Positions 42,201-52,156 of a stretch of 64,000 nt of DNA are shown here, in pieces. The notes under the pieces are model-generated. The model saw only the letters and a program-made list of their open reading frames with translations, was not told the DNA's origin and searched no databases. The stretch is from contig NZ_JNIQ01000001.1 in NCBI RefSeq assembly GCF_000702585.1, forward strand, positions 687,001-751,000, read 5' to 3'. Position numbers and translations under genes: made by a program. Origin of the DNA: Exiguobacterium aurantiacum DSM 6208. Lineage in GTDB: Bacteria > Bacillota > Bacilli > Exiguobacteriales > Exiguobacteriaceae. Positions within the stretch are counted from its first letter, which is position 1. Each line of letters opens with the position of its first letter.

Positions 42201-42902
42201 TTAAATGAGGTCGTAAATCGAATACGTCTTCCCGTTCTCAAACGGCGTATCGATCATATGCTCGATCAAGACACGGGCCACGGTTTCCGGAGAACGGAGC
42301 CGGCCTTCCGCGACGTATGCCTGAAATTGTTCGACGTCTCGGAAAGCGTCTTTTGACGAGGCGCGAATCGTCGCTTGCATCGATGTGTCCATGACACCCG
42401 GATTGAACAAGGCGGCCCGGTGGTGCGTGTCGGTCAGCTCGAGGGCGAGTGTCTCTGTGAAGTGATCGAGCCCGGCTTTCGTCGCGCAGTACGCGCTCCA
42501 ACCAGAAATCGGCCGTTTGGCGGCGCCCGACGTCACGTGGATGAACGAGACCGGCAACGTATAATGGAGCACATGGTTGGCGAGGAGTATCGGTGCGAGC
42601 AAGTTGGCTTGGACGTGCGCCGTTAGCTGTTCGGGGTCTAACCGTCCGACCCGATGAATCGGTTCGATCAGCGCCGCATTTTGGATGACGAGGAGCGAAT
42701 CAGCGCGTTCGATGAGCGGACCGCATTGTTCGAGCGCGTGAAGTAGGCTCACAGAATCGGAGAGGTCGACGCTCACATGGCGAAACGGGGCATCGCCTTG
42801 CGTGCGCGAGAAGTTGACGACCTCGTAATCCCGTTTCGATAGTTCTTCGGCAATGGCGCGGCCGAGGCCGCGTGAGGCACCGGTGACGATGGCAAGTTTC
42901 AT
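42201..42902 (-). CDS. Short-chain dehydrogenase (YueD/sepiapterin reductase-like)
   Basis: 233 residues, classical SDR. The cofactor motif TGASRGLGRAIA (about 7-18), NAA (about 75), and the catalytic Ser-Tyr-Lys in SGAAKRPISGWSAYCATKAG are all present. It most resembles the Bacillus YueD benzil reductase and eukaryotic sepiapterin reductase, which reduce vicinal diketones with NADPH. The physiological substrate is unknown. Start 42902 (7 bases from GGAGG) is preferred; an ATG at 42905 is 4 bases from it. Stands 11 bases after a GNAT gene on the same strand. Confidence 0.86.
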   Translation of the reverse strand: MKLAIVTGASRGLGRAIAEELSKRDYEVVNFSRTQGDAPFRHVSVDLSDSVSLLHALEQCGPLIERADSLLVIQNAALIEPIHRVGRLDPEQLTAHVQANLLAPILLANHVLHYTLPVSFIHVTSGAAKRPISGWSAYCATKAGLDHFTETLALELTDTHHRAALFNPGVMDTSMQATIRASSKDAFRDVEQFQAYVAEGRLRSPETVARVLIEHMIDTPFENGKTYSIYDLI

Positions 42903-42913
42903 CATTTTTCCTC

Positions 42914-43306
42914 CTATTCATGTATCGTTTTACGATAACCGTAAAACGGACGGAAGTTCAATTTCTCATAGTACGTCTGCGAGGAGGCGCTCGCAAGCAT
43001 CTCGAGACGTGTCGTCGGATAGAGCGAATGCACGTGGGTCAAGAGCTGTTCTCCAAGGCCGAAGCGGCGGTGCGAGGCGGCGACGAGCAGTTCACAAACG
43101 TACAGGCTCACGGCCGTGTCGGTCAGCCCGCGGACATATGCGACGACCACCCCGTCGTCTTCGATGACATAGGCGACGTTCGAGTGGCGCCACGCCTGTC
43201 TCGTCTCGTCGGAGCACGCGACGAGCTGTGTCCATCCTTCAGCCTCATTCAACGCTTGGATGTGTTCGAAATCTTGTTCATCATAGTGTCGAATTCGCTG
43301 TTCCAT
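42914..43306 (-). CDS. GNAT-family acetyltransferase
   Basis: 130 residues, single GNAT domain. The acetyl-CoA motif is seen in VCELLVAASHRRFGLGEQLLTHV (R-x-x-G-x-G), followed by LEMLASASSQTYYEKLNFRPF. Substrate unknown. Start 43306 follows GGAGGCCTGAC. Probably in an operon with the SDR gene downstream (11-base gap). Confidence 0.84.
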   Translation of the reverse strand: MEQRIRHYDEQDFEHIQALNEAEGWTQLVACSDETRQAWRHSNVAYVIEDDGVVVAYVRGLTDTAVSLYVCELLVAASHRRFGLGEQLLTHVHSLYPTTRLEMLASASSQTYYEKLNFRPFYGYRKTIHE

Positions 43307-43450
43307 GTCAGGCCTCCATCCTTCATATCGTGTGGCACATCACGGACGAAAATCAAAAAACCATTCCCCTAAATAATGGATGAAGCATAGGTGGCCGACA
43401 TTCTCCGTGATAAGATAAACGAAGATTTCAGACAAGGGGGAGGGGACGTC

Positions 43451-44359
43451 ATGATCGAGTTGTGGAGCGGGATTGCCATTGGCATTAGTTTATCATTCAT
43501 CGCCTATAAAATTCGTGGTCGATCCAAGCACTCAGATGAGACGTTGGGCCGTTTCACCGATCAAATGAAAGACGTCATCTACATATTTGACGTGAAGCCC
43601 GTCTTTCGGTTTCGCTACATCAGCCCGTCCCTCGATGACTATTTGGGAGAAGGAACGGTCGCCCAAAACTATGAAGATCCATATGATTGCTTTCGCCGCA
43701 TCCATCCGGACGACTATGAGCTGCTCGTGAATAAAGTGACGGGACACGTCAACTATGACGAGCCGATTTTGCAACGCTGGCAGACGAACGACGGTCGATA
43801 TTTGTGGTTTGAGGAGTATACGACCCCGATCTATGAAGGAGCCGAGCTCGTAGCCGTTCAAGGTATCATCCGAAACGTCGAGGCCGCGGTAGCCGAGCGA
43901 GAGGCGCTCGTGTATGAGAGCCGTCATGACAGTTTGACCGGGGTATGGAATCGGCGCGCCTTTGACGAGACGATTGACAGATGGAAAGACAAATCGATCG
44001 CCATCGGTGTGATTATCGTCGACTTGAACGACTTGAAGCGGGTGAACGATGAGCACGGTCACTCGGCTGGCGATCAACTGTTGCAACGAACAGCCCACGT
44101 GTTGACGAGTCGCAGCCTGAAAGTGTATCGGCTTGGCGGGGACGAGTTTGTCGTCCTCATGAGCGAAGTGGCGCAATCGTTGTTTGACCAACTCTCTCTC
44201 GACATCCGTGACGCGTTTGACGAGGCCAAAATCTCGGCTGCGCTTGGGTCCGCGTGGCATGAGCAGGTATCGGATTTCAAAGCGTTGTACGATGAGGCGG
44301 ACCGTAACATGTACGTCCATAAGCATAGGTTAAAACAAGAAACCTCACTCGTCCATTGA
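43451..44359 (+). CDS. PAS-GGDEF diguanylate cyclase
   Basis: 302 residues: a short N-terminal membrane anchor (about 4-18), a PAS domain with a PAC segment (about 34-145, WQTNDGRYLWFEEYTTPIYEG) and a GGDEF domain (about 150-295). GGDEF is intact at about 229-233; the I-site is SRSL, so no product inhibition is expected. The domain is slightly short at the N-terminal side of the GGDEF. Start ATG 43451 follows AAGGGGGAGGGG. Its stop codon lies in the 9-bp target duplication of the adjacent IS1182-like element, but the frame is not altered. Confidence 0.9.
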   Translation: MIELWSGIAIGISLSFIAYKIRGRSKHSDETLGRFTDQMKDVIYIFDVKPVFRFRYISPSLDDYLGEGTVAQNYEDPYDCFRRIHPDDYELLVNKVTGHVNYDEPILQRWQTNDGRYLWFEEYTTPIYEGAELVAVQGIIRNVEAAVAEREALVYESRHDSLTGVWNRRAFDETIDRWKDKSIAIGVIIVDLNDLKRVNDEHGHSAGDQLLQRTAHVLTSRSLKVYRLGGDEFVVLMSEVAQSLFDQLSLDIRDAFDEAKISAALGSAWHEQVSDFKALYDEADRNMYVHKHRLKQETSLVH

Positions 44360-44360
44360 C

Positions 44361-46193
44361 GAGGGCACTGAAAAACCTCCGCTCTATCCGAGCGTGAAAA
44401 GAAAAAAGGGGGATTGAACCGACTCACGTCGGGACAATCCCCCTTTTTTCCTTGCCCTCATCCTGTATTTTCTTTTCGAAGGGCGATGATTCGCTTCAGG
44501 TTGACCGCAATGATTGCCATCACGCCCTGTAACGTCATGCCTTTCAGGTCTGACGTCTTGTTGCGCGCCAGACCTTGCGGGTTCTTCAATTGACTATTTT
44601 TCGCCTCGATGGCGAAGCGCTTGCGGCGATAGTCCTTGAACTCATCCGTCTGCTCGTACTCGTACTGTTCGCTATGCTCCCTCGATTTCAAGGACACGCT
44701 GTACGTTTTCGATTTTGCACCATTCTTGTAACAGCCATTGCGCAACGGGCATTGCTTACAGAGCTCAATATCGAAATAATGCGTTTCTTTCTGGTTTTTA
44801 CCGATGTCCTTTGTCCCTGTCCGGGCCTTCCGGATGGCCATGTGCCCGGCGGGGCAGACGTAGCGTTCGGCATCCTTGTTGTAGGTGAACCCCTCACCGC
44901 GGTTATCAGCCGGCGAATAGACACGCGGATTCAACGGGGCGACAAGCTTACATCCTTGTGAGGCAGCGTAAATCAGGTTGTCACGGCCAGAATAGGCGGC
45001 GTCACCCACGATGTGGTCGAACTCGGCACCGGCTAGATGGCTCTTCTCAACAAGACTCGCCAATTGTGGCCCGTCTGCCACCTCGCCAGATGTGACGACG
45101 ACAGCCGTGATGATGCCCTCCTCCGTCATCGCGAGATGGTGCTTGTAGCCGAAGAACGACGAGTCGGCACTCTTGTGCCCCGTCCGGGCATCGCTGTCTT
45201 TGGACACCTGCAGCTCGACATGCGCATCCTCCGCTAGCTCACGCACCCGGTTCACCTGGTCTCGGATGTGCTCGCGAAACATCAGCTCGGGCATCCCGGT
45301 CTCGACGGTCTCTGCGACGGCAAGCGCATAGGCGAGGAGTTGGTCGATATCCTCCTCGTCGACCTTTTCCGGGAAACGACCTTTCGCATCGACCGATGAT
45401 TGGTAGCACGCTTGTCTCAGGCGTTTCGTCTCGTCGATGATTGCCTGTCTGATCGGTTTCTGCCCGTACCGGGCCCGTGAATGGGTCGCGTCGACGATCA
45501 ATGTCCGTCCCTTGAGCAGCCCCATCCCTTTCGCGACCTCGACCGTGTGCCCGATCAACTTGTCGAGCAGCTCGTCGTCGTCCATGCGCTGACGACGGAA
45601 CTTCGTGAGCGAGGAGGGGTTGATGACGTCATCTTCCGGTGCCAGGTCCAGAAAATATTTGTAGGTGAGGTCGGTCTTCGCCCGTCTGACGAGGTCGACG
45701 TCGGACAGGTTCGAATGCGCCTTCAGGAACAGATATTTGAACATCCGGACAGGATGGACGGCCATCCGACCGTTGTCGTGGCAATACGTATCCTCGAGTA
45801 GGTCCGTGATAAAATCGAACGAGACGAGGTCATGGATGAGCCGCAGTTCGTCATCGGCCGGGATTAACAGGTCATAGAGGGCCGCACACGGGCTCGGCGG
45901 CATGTTGGGCAGGTCAGGCATCATCGGGATCGCCTCCAGATTGGTTGGTTACAGTCAGTATAGTCCGGAATGTCAGGCGCGTACAGCGCCGCCCGAGGGC
46001 ACGCCGACTCCCGGGGAATCAGCGGGCAAGGCGAGACCCAGCAGCGACGACGTCGCGATGCGGCTCGGCGCCCGCCCCCAGGAAAGCGGCGTGCCGGACA
46101 GGGCGGCTGAAGGGCAATGAAAACAGAGGAGCGCCATCCCTTCCGGGACGACGCTCCTCTGTTCAAAAACATTTGAAGTTTTTCAGTGCCCTC
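44361..46193 (-). mobile_element. IS1182-family insertion sequence
   Basis: 1833 bp with perfect 16-bp terminal inverted repeats GAGGGCACTGAAAAAC (44361-44376 and 46178-46193) and a 9-bp target duplication TCCATTGAC (44352-44360 and 46194-46202). One transposase gene is complete. Two inward hairpins (near 44403-44449 and 46128-46164) would shield the transposase gene from outside transcription. The duplication is exact, which suggests a recent insertion. Confidence 0.95.
44458..45924 (-). CDS. IS1182-family transposase
   Basis: 488 residues, full length for the family. An N-terminal DUF772-type domain (LLIPADDELRLIHDLVSFDFITDLLEDTYCHDNGRMAVHPVRMFKYLFL) is followed by a DDE transposase core (TLIVDATHS, HIVGDAAYSG) and a zinc-like cysteine segment (CKQCPLRNGCYK). 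The terminal RFAIEAKNSQLKN carries the conserved glutamate. No frameshift or stop, so it is probably active. Start 45924 is 8 bases from GGAGG. Confidence 0.95.
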   Translation of the reverse strand: MMPDLPNMPPSPCAALYDLLIPADDELRLIHDLVSFDFITDLLEDTYCHDNGRMAVHPVRMFKYLFLKAHSNLSDVDLVRRAKTDLTYKYFLDLAPEDDVINPSSLTKFRRQRMDDDELLDKLIGHTVEVAKGMGLLKGRTLIVDATHSRARYGQKPIRQAIIDETKRLRQACYQSSVDAKGRFPEKVDEEDIDQLLAYALAVAETVETGMPELMFREHIRDQVNRVRELAEDAHVELQVSKDSDARTGHKSADSSFFGYKHHLAMTEEGIITAVVVTSGEVADGPQLASLVEKSHLAGAEFDHIVGDAAYSGRDNLIYAASQGCKLVAPLNPRVYSPADNRGEGFTYNKDAERYVCPAGHMAIRKARTGTKDIGKNQKETHYFDIELCKQCPLRNGCYKNGAKSKTYSVSLKSREHSEQYEYEQTDEFKDYRRKRFAIEAKNSQLKNPQGLARNKTSDLKGMTLQGVMAIIAVNLKRIIALRKENTG

Positions 46194-46222
46194 TCCATTG
46201 ACAAGTGAGGTTTTCCTATCGC

Positions 46223-48004
46223 TTATGATCCGCTCGCTTCTTCACGTTCTGTTTCGGTCGTGCCGAGGTTGTTCAAATACAACTCATAGCGCGGGAGCCA
46301 GTAACGATATGATACAAAGACGAGTCCTGTCGTCACGGCAAACAAACCGAGCGTCGCTGGCCAGAACCAACGAGAGACGATGCCATCCGCGTAGGCGAGG
46401 CCAATCGGCGAGAACACGAAGTAGACGAACACCATTGAGGCGACCAAGATAACGGACGTCGAGATCGCGTGACGCCATGGTTTGACACGGCCGAGTTCGA
46501 TGCGAATCGGGTTAATACGTTGCAGCGGCCGCAGTTTGGCGAACAAGAGCATGATACTCGTCTCGATGACGAACAAGAGGCCGTAAATGTGGATGAAATT
46601 GATGCCGATGTCGAAGCCGAACCACTGCTCGGTTCCCCAGACGAGGAAGTAATACGTGACGACGTGGAACACGATCACGATTTTAGCAGCGAGCGCAGGC
46701 ACGCGTTTCACGAGCATGCCAATCAAGACGATGACGAGAATCGGGATGTTGAAGAAGCCGGTGAAGCGTCGAATCAAGTCCCACAGTCCGTCCGGTGCAT
46801 ACATCAAATTCGGGGCGACGAAGAACGACACGAGCGCGACGAACGTCCCGAACCATTTGCTGACGCGAATCAAATCTTGGTCCGACGCGTCCGGTTTGAA
46901 CTTCGGTTTATAAATATCGAGCACGAACAACGTGGCGATACTGTTCAAGAGCGAGTTGAACGAACTGAATACGGCCCCGAGCAAGACGGCGAGGAAGAAG
47001 CCCATCAGCCACATCGGCAACAAGTCGGCGATCAGACTCGGGTAGGCGAGGTCGGCTTTGTCGACGTTCGAACCGTATAAGTGAAACGCGATGATGCCCG
47101 GTAGCAACATGAAGATCGGGACGAGTAACTTCAAATAACCGGTGAACAGCACCCCTTTTTGTCCTTCCGCTAAATTTTTCGCACCGAGCGCACGCTGGAT
47201 GACGTACTGATTGAGCGCCCAGTAGAACAAGTTCGCAAAGATCATTCCTGTAAAAATAGAGAGGAAAGGAACCGAATCGTTCGAAGACCCGATAGCATTC
47301 AGCTTCTCCGGGTTTGACGTCGCGATCGTCTTCATCCCATCGACGAGACTGCCGTCACCGAGGGTGATAAACCCGAGCGTCGGGACGAGAAAACCGATGA
47401 TGACGAGTCCGATGCCGTTCAGCGTATCCGAGACGGCGACGGCGCGGAGGCCACCGAAGATGGCGTAAATGGCCCCGATGATCCCGATGAACCAAATGAC
47501 CATCCAAAGCGCCTGTTCGAAGCTGACCCCGAGCAACTCAGGCACGTCGAACAGCTGCAAGACGGCGAGTCCGCCCGAATAGAGCATCGACGGGATCGTG
47601 ACACACATGTAGCCGAACAAGAACAATAGGACGGTCAAGCGACGGACGTCCTCATCATAGCGTTGGCTCAAAAATTCTGGGATGGTCGAGATGCCGATCC
47701 CGAGAAAGCGTGGTAGTAAAAAGAGTGCCATGATGATGGCGGCAATCCCGGCGGTCACTTCCCATGCCATCGCGGACATGTTGCCGGCGAACGATTGGCC
47801 GTTCAATCCGATCAACTGCTCGGCCGACAAGTTCGTCAATAAGAGCGACCCGGCGATAAAGAGACCGGTCAACCCGCGTCCGGCGAGGAAGTAGTCATCG
47901 GCGCTTTCGACTTTTCCACGTGTCATTCGATAAGAGACGTAAGCGACGAGCCCCATGAATAGGGCCCCGGTAATCAATATGTAAACGACTTGCTGAATGG
48001 TCAT
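46223..48004 (-). CDS. Sodium:solute symporter family protein
   Basis: 593 residues, about 14 membrane helices, SSS family (SGLT fold). The ADDYFLAGRGLTGLFIAGSLLLTNLSAEQLIGLNGQSF segment and GGLRAVAVSDTLNGIGL are typical. It is closest in feel to Na+/sugar (SglT-like) or Na+/galactoside carriers, but substrate is uncertain. Start 48004 is preceded by AAAGGGGGTCTC. Convergent with the diguanylate cyclase before the IS1182 insertion. Confidence 0.88.
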   Translation of the reverse strand: MTIQQVVYILITGALFMGLVAYVSYRMTRGKVESADDYFLAGRGLTGLFIAGSLLLTNLSAEQLIGLNGQSFAGNMSAMAWEVTAGIAAIIMALFLLPRFLGIGISTIPEFLSQRYDEDVRRLTVLLFLFGYMCVTIPSMLYSGGLAVLQLFDVPELLGVSFEQALWMVIWFIGIIGAIYAIFGGLRAVAVSDTLNGIGLVIIGFLVPTLGFITLGDGSLVDGMKTIATSNPEKLNAIGSSNDSVPFLSIFTGMIFANLFYWALNQYVIQRALGAKNLAEGQKGVLFTGYLKLLVPIFMLLPGIIAFHLYGSNVDKADLAYPSLIADLLPMWLMGFFLAVLLGAVFSSFNSLLNSIATLFVLDIYKPKFKPDASDQDLIRVSKWFGTFVALVSFFVAPNLMYAPDGLWDLIRRFTGFFNIPILVIVLIGMLVKRVPALAAKIVIVFHVVTYYFLVWGTEQWFGFDIGINFIHIYGLLFVIETSIMLLFAKLRPLQRINPIRIELGRVKPWRHAISTSVILVASMVFVYFVFSPIGLAYADGIVSRWFWPATLGLFAVTTGLVFVSYRYWLPRYELYLNNLGTTETEREEASGS

Positions 48005-48110
48005 ATGAGAGACCCCCTTTGGTTTCTTCTTATTTATAAGTATTTAGTTGTAATACCCATTCAGGCGGGCAATCATTTCCCGTTTTCTCGTCTGTAAACA
48101 AAACGTAACA

Positions 48111-48142
48111 AAAAAAGACACATGCGCAACGGCATGTGTCTT
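48111..48142 (-). terminator. Terminator of mgtE
   Basis: AAGACACATGC (48115-48125) and GCATGTGTCTT (48132-48142) form an 11-bp stem with a 6-base loop and TTTTTT on the minus strand. The stem overlaps the mgtE stop codon. Confidence 0.88.
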
Positions 48143-49499
48143 AAAGGAACTGGAGCATCGATGTGGCGACCGTGAAGTAAATGATCAAGCCGAGGTTGTC
48201 CATCAGTGTCGTGATGAACGGGCCAGAGGCGACGGCCGGGTCGAGTTTCAGACGGTTGATGAGGAGCGGGATGAGCGTCCCGACAGTAGTCGCCACACTG
48301 AGCGCGGCGAAAATGGAGATACCGACGATGAGACCGATTAAGGCGTTGTCATAGAGAAACGTGATGACGCCGAAGATGACGACCATACAGACGACTCCGA
48401 GAATGACCCCGGTGCCGAACTCGCGTCGTACCATTTTGATGACATTTTTTCGATTGATCGTCCCGAGCGCGATCGAGCGTACGGCGACGACGAGTGACTG
48501 GGTGGCCGCGTTCCCCGCCGATCCCATGACGAGCGGCATGAAGACGGCTAGGAGGACGATCGTCTCGAGCGTCTCTTCGAAGCCGCCGATCGTCGAGGCG
48601 GTGATCATGCCGAGAAACATAAGGCTGATGATCCACGGGGCTCGTTTTTTCGCTGCTTCGAGCGGTCCCATATTGATGTCGGACGATCCTTTCGTCGCGG
48701 ACAGCTCCTCGAAGTCTTCTGTCGTCTCGCGCTCGATGACGTCCATGACGTCATCGACCGTGATGATGCCGAGCAATTTCTCTTCATCGTCGATGACAGG
48801 CAGGGCGAGAAGGTCATACTTTTGGACGGTCCGGGCCAAATCTTCCTGGTCGGTGAGCACGTTCGCCGAGACGACACGGCTTCCCATGATGTCGGCGATT
48901 CGAGCGTCTAACGGTGACACAATCAAGTCACGGAGTGAGACGACGCCGACGAGGCGTCCCGACGCGTCGATGACGTATAAATAGTAAATCGTCTCGGCAT
49001 CTGGTCCGAGGTCGCGCAATTCTTCGAGCGTCTCACCGACCGTCTTGTCGGCTTTCAAAACGACGAATTCGGTCGTCATGACCGCTCCGGCCGTATCGTC
49101 CGGGTAGCGCATCAAGTCTTTGACTTCGGTCGCTTCGGTCTCATCCATTTGTTCAAACAGTTCGTTCATAAAGTCGTCAGGGAGCTCGTTCATCAAATCG
49201 GCCGCGTTGTCCGAGAACATGTCGTTCAAGACGCGGACGGCGTATGGGCGCGGCATCTCTTGGATGAACCGCTCTTGATTCTCGAGGTCGAGCTTTTCAA
49301 ACAAGTCCGTAAACAATTCCGGCGTCAATGCTCGATAGACGAACTGTCGATCGGATTGCTCGAGTTCGACGAACAAGTCGGCTTGCTCACCGGGGTGTAA
49401 CGTCAGGAACAAGTCGCGGAAATCGACCGGGTCCCCTTTTTGAATGAGCGCGGTCACTTGAGCTTGGTGACGCGCATGTTCTGTACGTTCGATTGCCAT
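48141..49499 (-). CDS. mgtE: MgtE, magnesium transporter
   Basis: 452 residues with the full MgtE layout: an N-terminal helical domain (about 20-130), two CBS domains (about 135-255) and five membrane helices (about 285-450) ending in the conserved TTLMDNLGLIIYFTVA. MgtE is a Mg2+ channel gated by cytosolic Mg2+ bound at the N/CBS domains. Start 49499 follows GGAAGTGAGTCG. No M-box magnesium riboswitch is visible upstream, which is unusual for Bacilli, though only part of the family has one. Confidence 0.95.
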   Translation of the reverse strand: MAIERTEHARHQAQVTALIQKGDPVDFRDLFLTLHPGEQADLFVELEQSDRQFVYRALTPELFTDLFEKLDLENQERFIQEMPRPYAVRVLNDMFSDNAADLMNELPDDFMNELFEQMDETEATEVKDLMRYPDDTAGAVMTTEFVVLKADKTVGETLEELRDLGPDAETIYYLYVIDASGRLVGVVSLRDLIVSPLDARIADIMGSRVVSANVLTDQEDLARTVQKYDLLALPVIDDEEKLLGIITVDDVMDVIERETTEDFEELSATKGSSDINMGPLEAAKKRAPWIISLMFLGMITASTIGGFEETLETIVLLAVFMPLVMGSAGNAATQSLVVAVRSIALGTINRKNVIKMVRREFGTGVILGVVCMVVIFGVITFLYDNALIGLIVGISIFAALSVATTVGTLIPLLINRLKLDPAVASGPFITTLMDNLGLIIYFTVATSMLQFL

Positions 49500-49790
49500 C
49501 GACTCACTTCCTTTTCATAAAAATCATGAGGCACGTCACTATCTTACCTTATCAGCCTTAAAAAAAAATAATGAATTTTTTTCACAATGCATACAACGAT
49601 TATTCACAGGCACCTTTTCTACACTCTTGTTCATTCGTTCACAACCGTTTGTTCATTCACTTTCATCAATCTTTCATTCATTTGACTGTGGAATCCACCA
49701 CACGTACCTTGTCGGACTTACCCGTCCCGATATGGGGTAAGTTGATAAGGTAAGGGTAGCAACACACCCGAAACACTAGGAGGAAGCGAG
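49500..49790. promoter_or_regulatory. Divergent mgtE-arcA control region with repeats
   Basis: Two copies of TGATAAGGTAAG face outwards, one 44 bases before mgtE (minus, 49543-49554) and one 37 bases before arcA (plus, 49743-49754). Between them lies a cluster of TTCATTC/TTCACA-type repeats (about 49620-49681), a TTGACT box (49682-49687), and an 8-bp hairpin ACTTACCC/GGGTAAGT (49716-49742). No perfect Fnr, ArgR or cre site is present, though the TTCATT units (GAATGAA on the other strand) could hold half-sites. Confidence 0.55.
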
Positions 49791-51062
49791 ATGATAACGA
49801 TGATGGATCAACAGACCTCACGGGATACAACGCTGAAACATCCAATCCACGTGTATTCAGAAATCGGCGAACTTAGGACGGTGCTTCTAAAACGTCCGGG
49901 ACGCGAACTTGAAAATTTAACCCCCGAATATTTGGAGCGACTCCTCTTTGATGACATCCCACACTTACCGGTCATTCAAAAAGAACACGACTACTTCGCG
50001 AGCGCGCTCCAAAATCGCGGTGTCGAAGTGCTCTATTTGGAGAAGTTGATGGCAGAGACGTTGTCGCTCCCGGGTGTGCGTGAACGTTTCGTCGCCGACA
50101 TCTTGTCGGAGTCGAAATCAAACATTAACGGCTCATATGAGACGCTCAAGGAATATTTGCTCGCGTATGACAATGAACAACTGATCGAGACGGTCATGGC
50201 CGGGATTCGTAAGTCGGAGATCAAGCCGGAGAAGCGGCGTCACTTGCACGAGATGATCGAAGACACGTATCCGTTCTATCTCGACCCGATGCCTAACCTT
50301 TATTTCACGCGTGACCCGGCCGCGGCAATCGGACATGGACTATCGATCAACCGCATGAAAGAACCGGCACGCCGTCGTGAGTCGTTGTTCACGCAATATA
50401 TCATGAAGTACCATCCACGGTTTGCCAAACACGATATCCCGATTTGGTCGGACCGAGATTACCGATTCGCGATGGAAGGCGGCGATGAGCTCGTCCTGTC
50501 GAAAGAAGTCGTCGCCATCGGGATCTCAGAGCGGACGACCGCCCAAGGCATCGAGCGGGTCGCGCTCAACTTGCTCAAAAACGGCGACACGTTCCAAAAA
50601 GTCATCGCGATCGAGATTCCGAAATCTCGGGCGTTCATGCACCTCGACACCGTCTTCACGATGGTCGACCACGACAAGTTCACGATCCATCCATTCATCC
50701 AAGGCCCGGAAGGCAAGATGAACATCTTCGAACTGACGTTGAACAAAGAAGGCGAACTTCACATCACGCAACATACCGATTTGTTGCAAGTGTTAAAACG
50801 TGCCCTCGGGCTCGATGAGATCGTCCTCATCCCTTGCGGGGGCGGAGATCCGATCGCCGCGGCGCGGGAACAGTGGAACGACGGCTCGAACACGCTCGCG
50901 ATCGCACCGGGCGTCGTCGTCACGTACGACCGCAACTACGTGTCGAATGAACTGTTACGGACGGAAGGCGTCGAGGTCATCGAAATCATGTCGAGCGAGT
51001 TGTCACGCGGCCGTGGGGGCCCGCGTTGCATGAGTTGTCCAATTATACGTGAAGATATTTGA
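49791..51062 (+). CDS. arcA: ArcA, arginine deiminase
   Basis: 423 residues. ArcA hydrolyses arginine to citrulline and ammonia, the first step of the ATP-yielding arginine deiminase pathway. Visible family features are the FTRDP segment (about 175-179), MEGGDE, the histidine in AFMHLDTVF, and the C-terminal GPRCMSC with the catalytic cysteine. Start ATG 49791 lies 7 bases from AGGAGG. First of arcA-arcB-arcD-arcC. Confidence 0.97.
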   Translation: MITMMDQQTSRDTTLKHPIHVYSEIGELRTVLLKRPGRELENLTPEYLERLLFDDIPHLPVIQKEHDYFASALQNRGVEVLYLEKLMAETLSLPGVRERFVADILSESKSNINGSYETLKEYLLAYDNEQLIETVMAGIRKSEIKPEKRRHLHEMIEDTYPFYLDPMPNLYFTRDPAAAIGHGLSINRMKEPARRRESLFTQYIMKYHPRFAKHDIPIWSDRDYRFAMEGGDELVLSKEVVAIGISERTTAQGIERVALNLLKNGDTFQKVIAIEIPKSRAFMHLDTVFTMVDHDKFTIHPFIQGPEGKMNIFELTLNKEGELHITQHTDLLQVLKRALGLDEIVLIPCGGGDPIAAAREQWNDGSNTLAIAPGVVVTYDRNYVSNELLRTEGVEVIEIMSSELSRGRGGPRCMSCPIIREDI

Positions 51063-51079
51063 CGAGGAGGAACATGAAC

Positions 51080-52108
51080 ATGTCCACAACGTACAATGTT
51101 GATTTGGTAGGTCGTCACTTTTTATCGCTCAATGAGTTTTCCCCGGACGAACTGAACTACTTGATTGATTTGTCGGCCGCGTTCAAGCGTCAAAAGAAAC
51201 AAGGGATCCCGCATCGGGTCTGTGAAGGCAAAAACGTCGCCTTACTGTTTGAAAAGCCGTCGACGCGGACGCGGTGCGCGTTCACGGTCGCGGCCGTCGA
51301 CCTCGGCATGCATCCGGAATATCTCGGTAAATCGGACATCCAATTCGGTAAAAAGGAATCGGTCCGTGACACAGCGATCGTCCTCGGTCGCATGTTTGAC
51401 GGAATCCAGTTCCGTGGCTTCGCCCATGCGACGGTCGAAGGACTTGCGCGTGATGCGGGCGTCCCGGTATGGAACGGGTTGACCGATTTGTATCATCCGA
51501 CACAAATCTTGGCCGACTTCTTGACGGTGAAAGAACAAAAAGGGGACCTCGCCGGCATTCGCTTCGTCTATGTCGGCGACGGCCGGAACAATATGGGCAA
51601 CACGTTATTGATCGGCGGCGCGAAAGTCGGGATGGACATGCGGATATGCGCACCGAAGTCATTGTGGCCATCAGACGAGGTCGTTGATTATGCGCGGTCC
51701 GTGGCGGCTGAAACCGGGGCGACGATCACGTTGACCGAGAGTATCGATGAAGCGGTCGCCGACGCCGACGTCATCTACACCGACGTCTGGGTGTCGATGG
51801 GAGAAGAAGCGGAGTTCGCTGAACGGATTAAGCTCCTTCGCCCGTACCAAGTGAACATGGAGATGATCGAGAAGACAGGAAATACGGACGTCATGTTCTT
51901 GCATTGTCTGCCGGCGTTCCATGACTTGGAGACCGAGGTCGGTCGCGCGATGTTTGAAGAACATGGCTTGAAAGAGATGGAAGTGACGGATGAAGTGTTC
52001 CAAAGTCGCCACTCGTTCGTCTTTGATGAGGCGGAAAACCGGATGCACACGATCAAAGCGGTCATGGCAGCGACACTCACCGATACGTTTGAGTGGCTTG
52101 AACGTTGA
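51080..52108 (+). CDS. arcB: ArcB, ornithine carbamoyltransferase (catabolic)
   Basis: 342 residues. It splits citrulline with phosphate into ornithine and carbamoyl phosphate. The carbamoyl-phosphate loop STRTR (about 55-59), HPTQ (about 133-136), and the HCLPAFHD motif with the active cysteine (about 271-278) are present. The start is ambiguous: GAGGAGG is 3 bases from ATG 51074 and 9 from ATG 51080; I prefer the latter. Position between arcA and arcD marks it as the catabolic enzyme rather than ArgF. Confidence 0.95.
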   Translation: MSTTYNVDLVGRHFLSLNEFSPDELNYLIDLSAAFKRQKKQGIPHRVCEGKNVALLFEKPSTRTRCAFTVAAVDLGMHPEYLGKSDIQFGKKESVRDTAIVLGRMFDGIQFRGFAHATVEGLARDAGVPVWNGLTDLYHPTQILADFLTVKEQKGDLAGIRFVYVGDGRNNMGNTLLIGGAKVGMDMRICAPKSLWPSDEVVDYARSVAAETGATITLTESIDEAVADADVIYTDVWVSMGEEAEFAERIKLLRPYQVNMEMIEKTGNTDVMFLHCLPAFHDLETEVGRAMFEEHGLKEMEVTDEVFQSRHSFVFDEAENRMHTIKAVMAATLTDTFEWLER

Positions 52109-52110
52109 AG

Positions 52111-52132
52111 AAGGGGAGGGCATCCTCCCCTT
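52111..52132 (+). repeat. Intercistronic hairpin between arcB and arcD
   Basis: AAGGGGAGG and CCTCCCCTT form a perfect 9-bp stem with a 4-base loop, no T run. It may stabilise or process the arcAB message and set the ratio to arcDC. Confidence 0.6.
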
Positions 52133-52156
52133 ACTTAATCGAAAGGGATGAGTTAA

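Noticed and set aside
49500-49560. Search for an M-box (Mg2+ riboswitch) before mgtE
   Set aside because: The leader is only about 50 bases and lacks all conserved M-box elements.
49570-49610. ArgR-box-like and Fnr-box-like sequences before arcA
   Set aside because: TGAATTTTTTTCACA is one base off in spacing for an ARG box and matches only half of an Fnr box; too weak to annotate.
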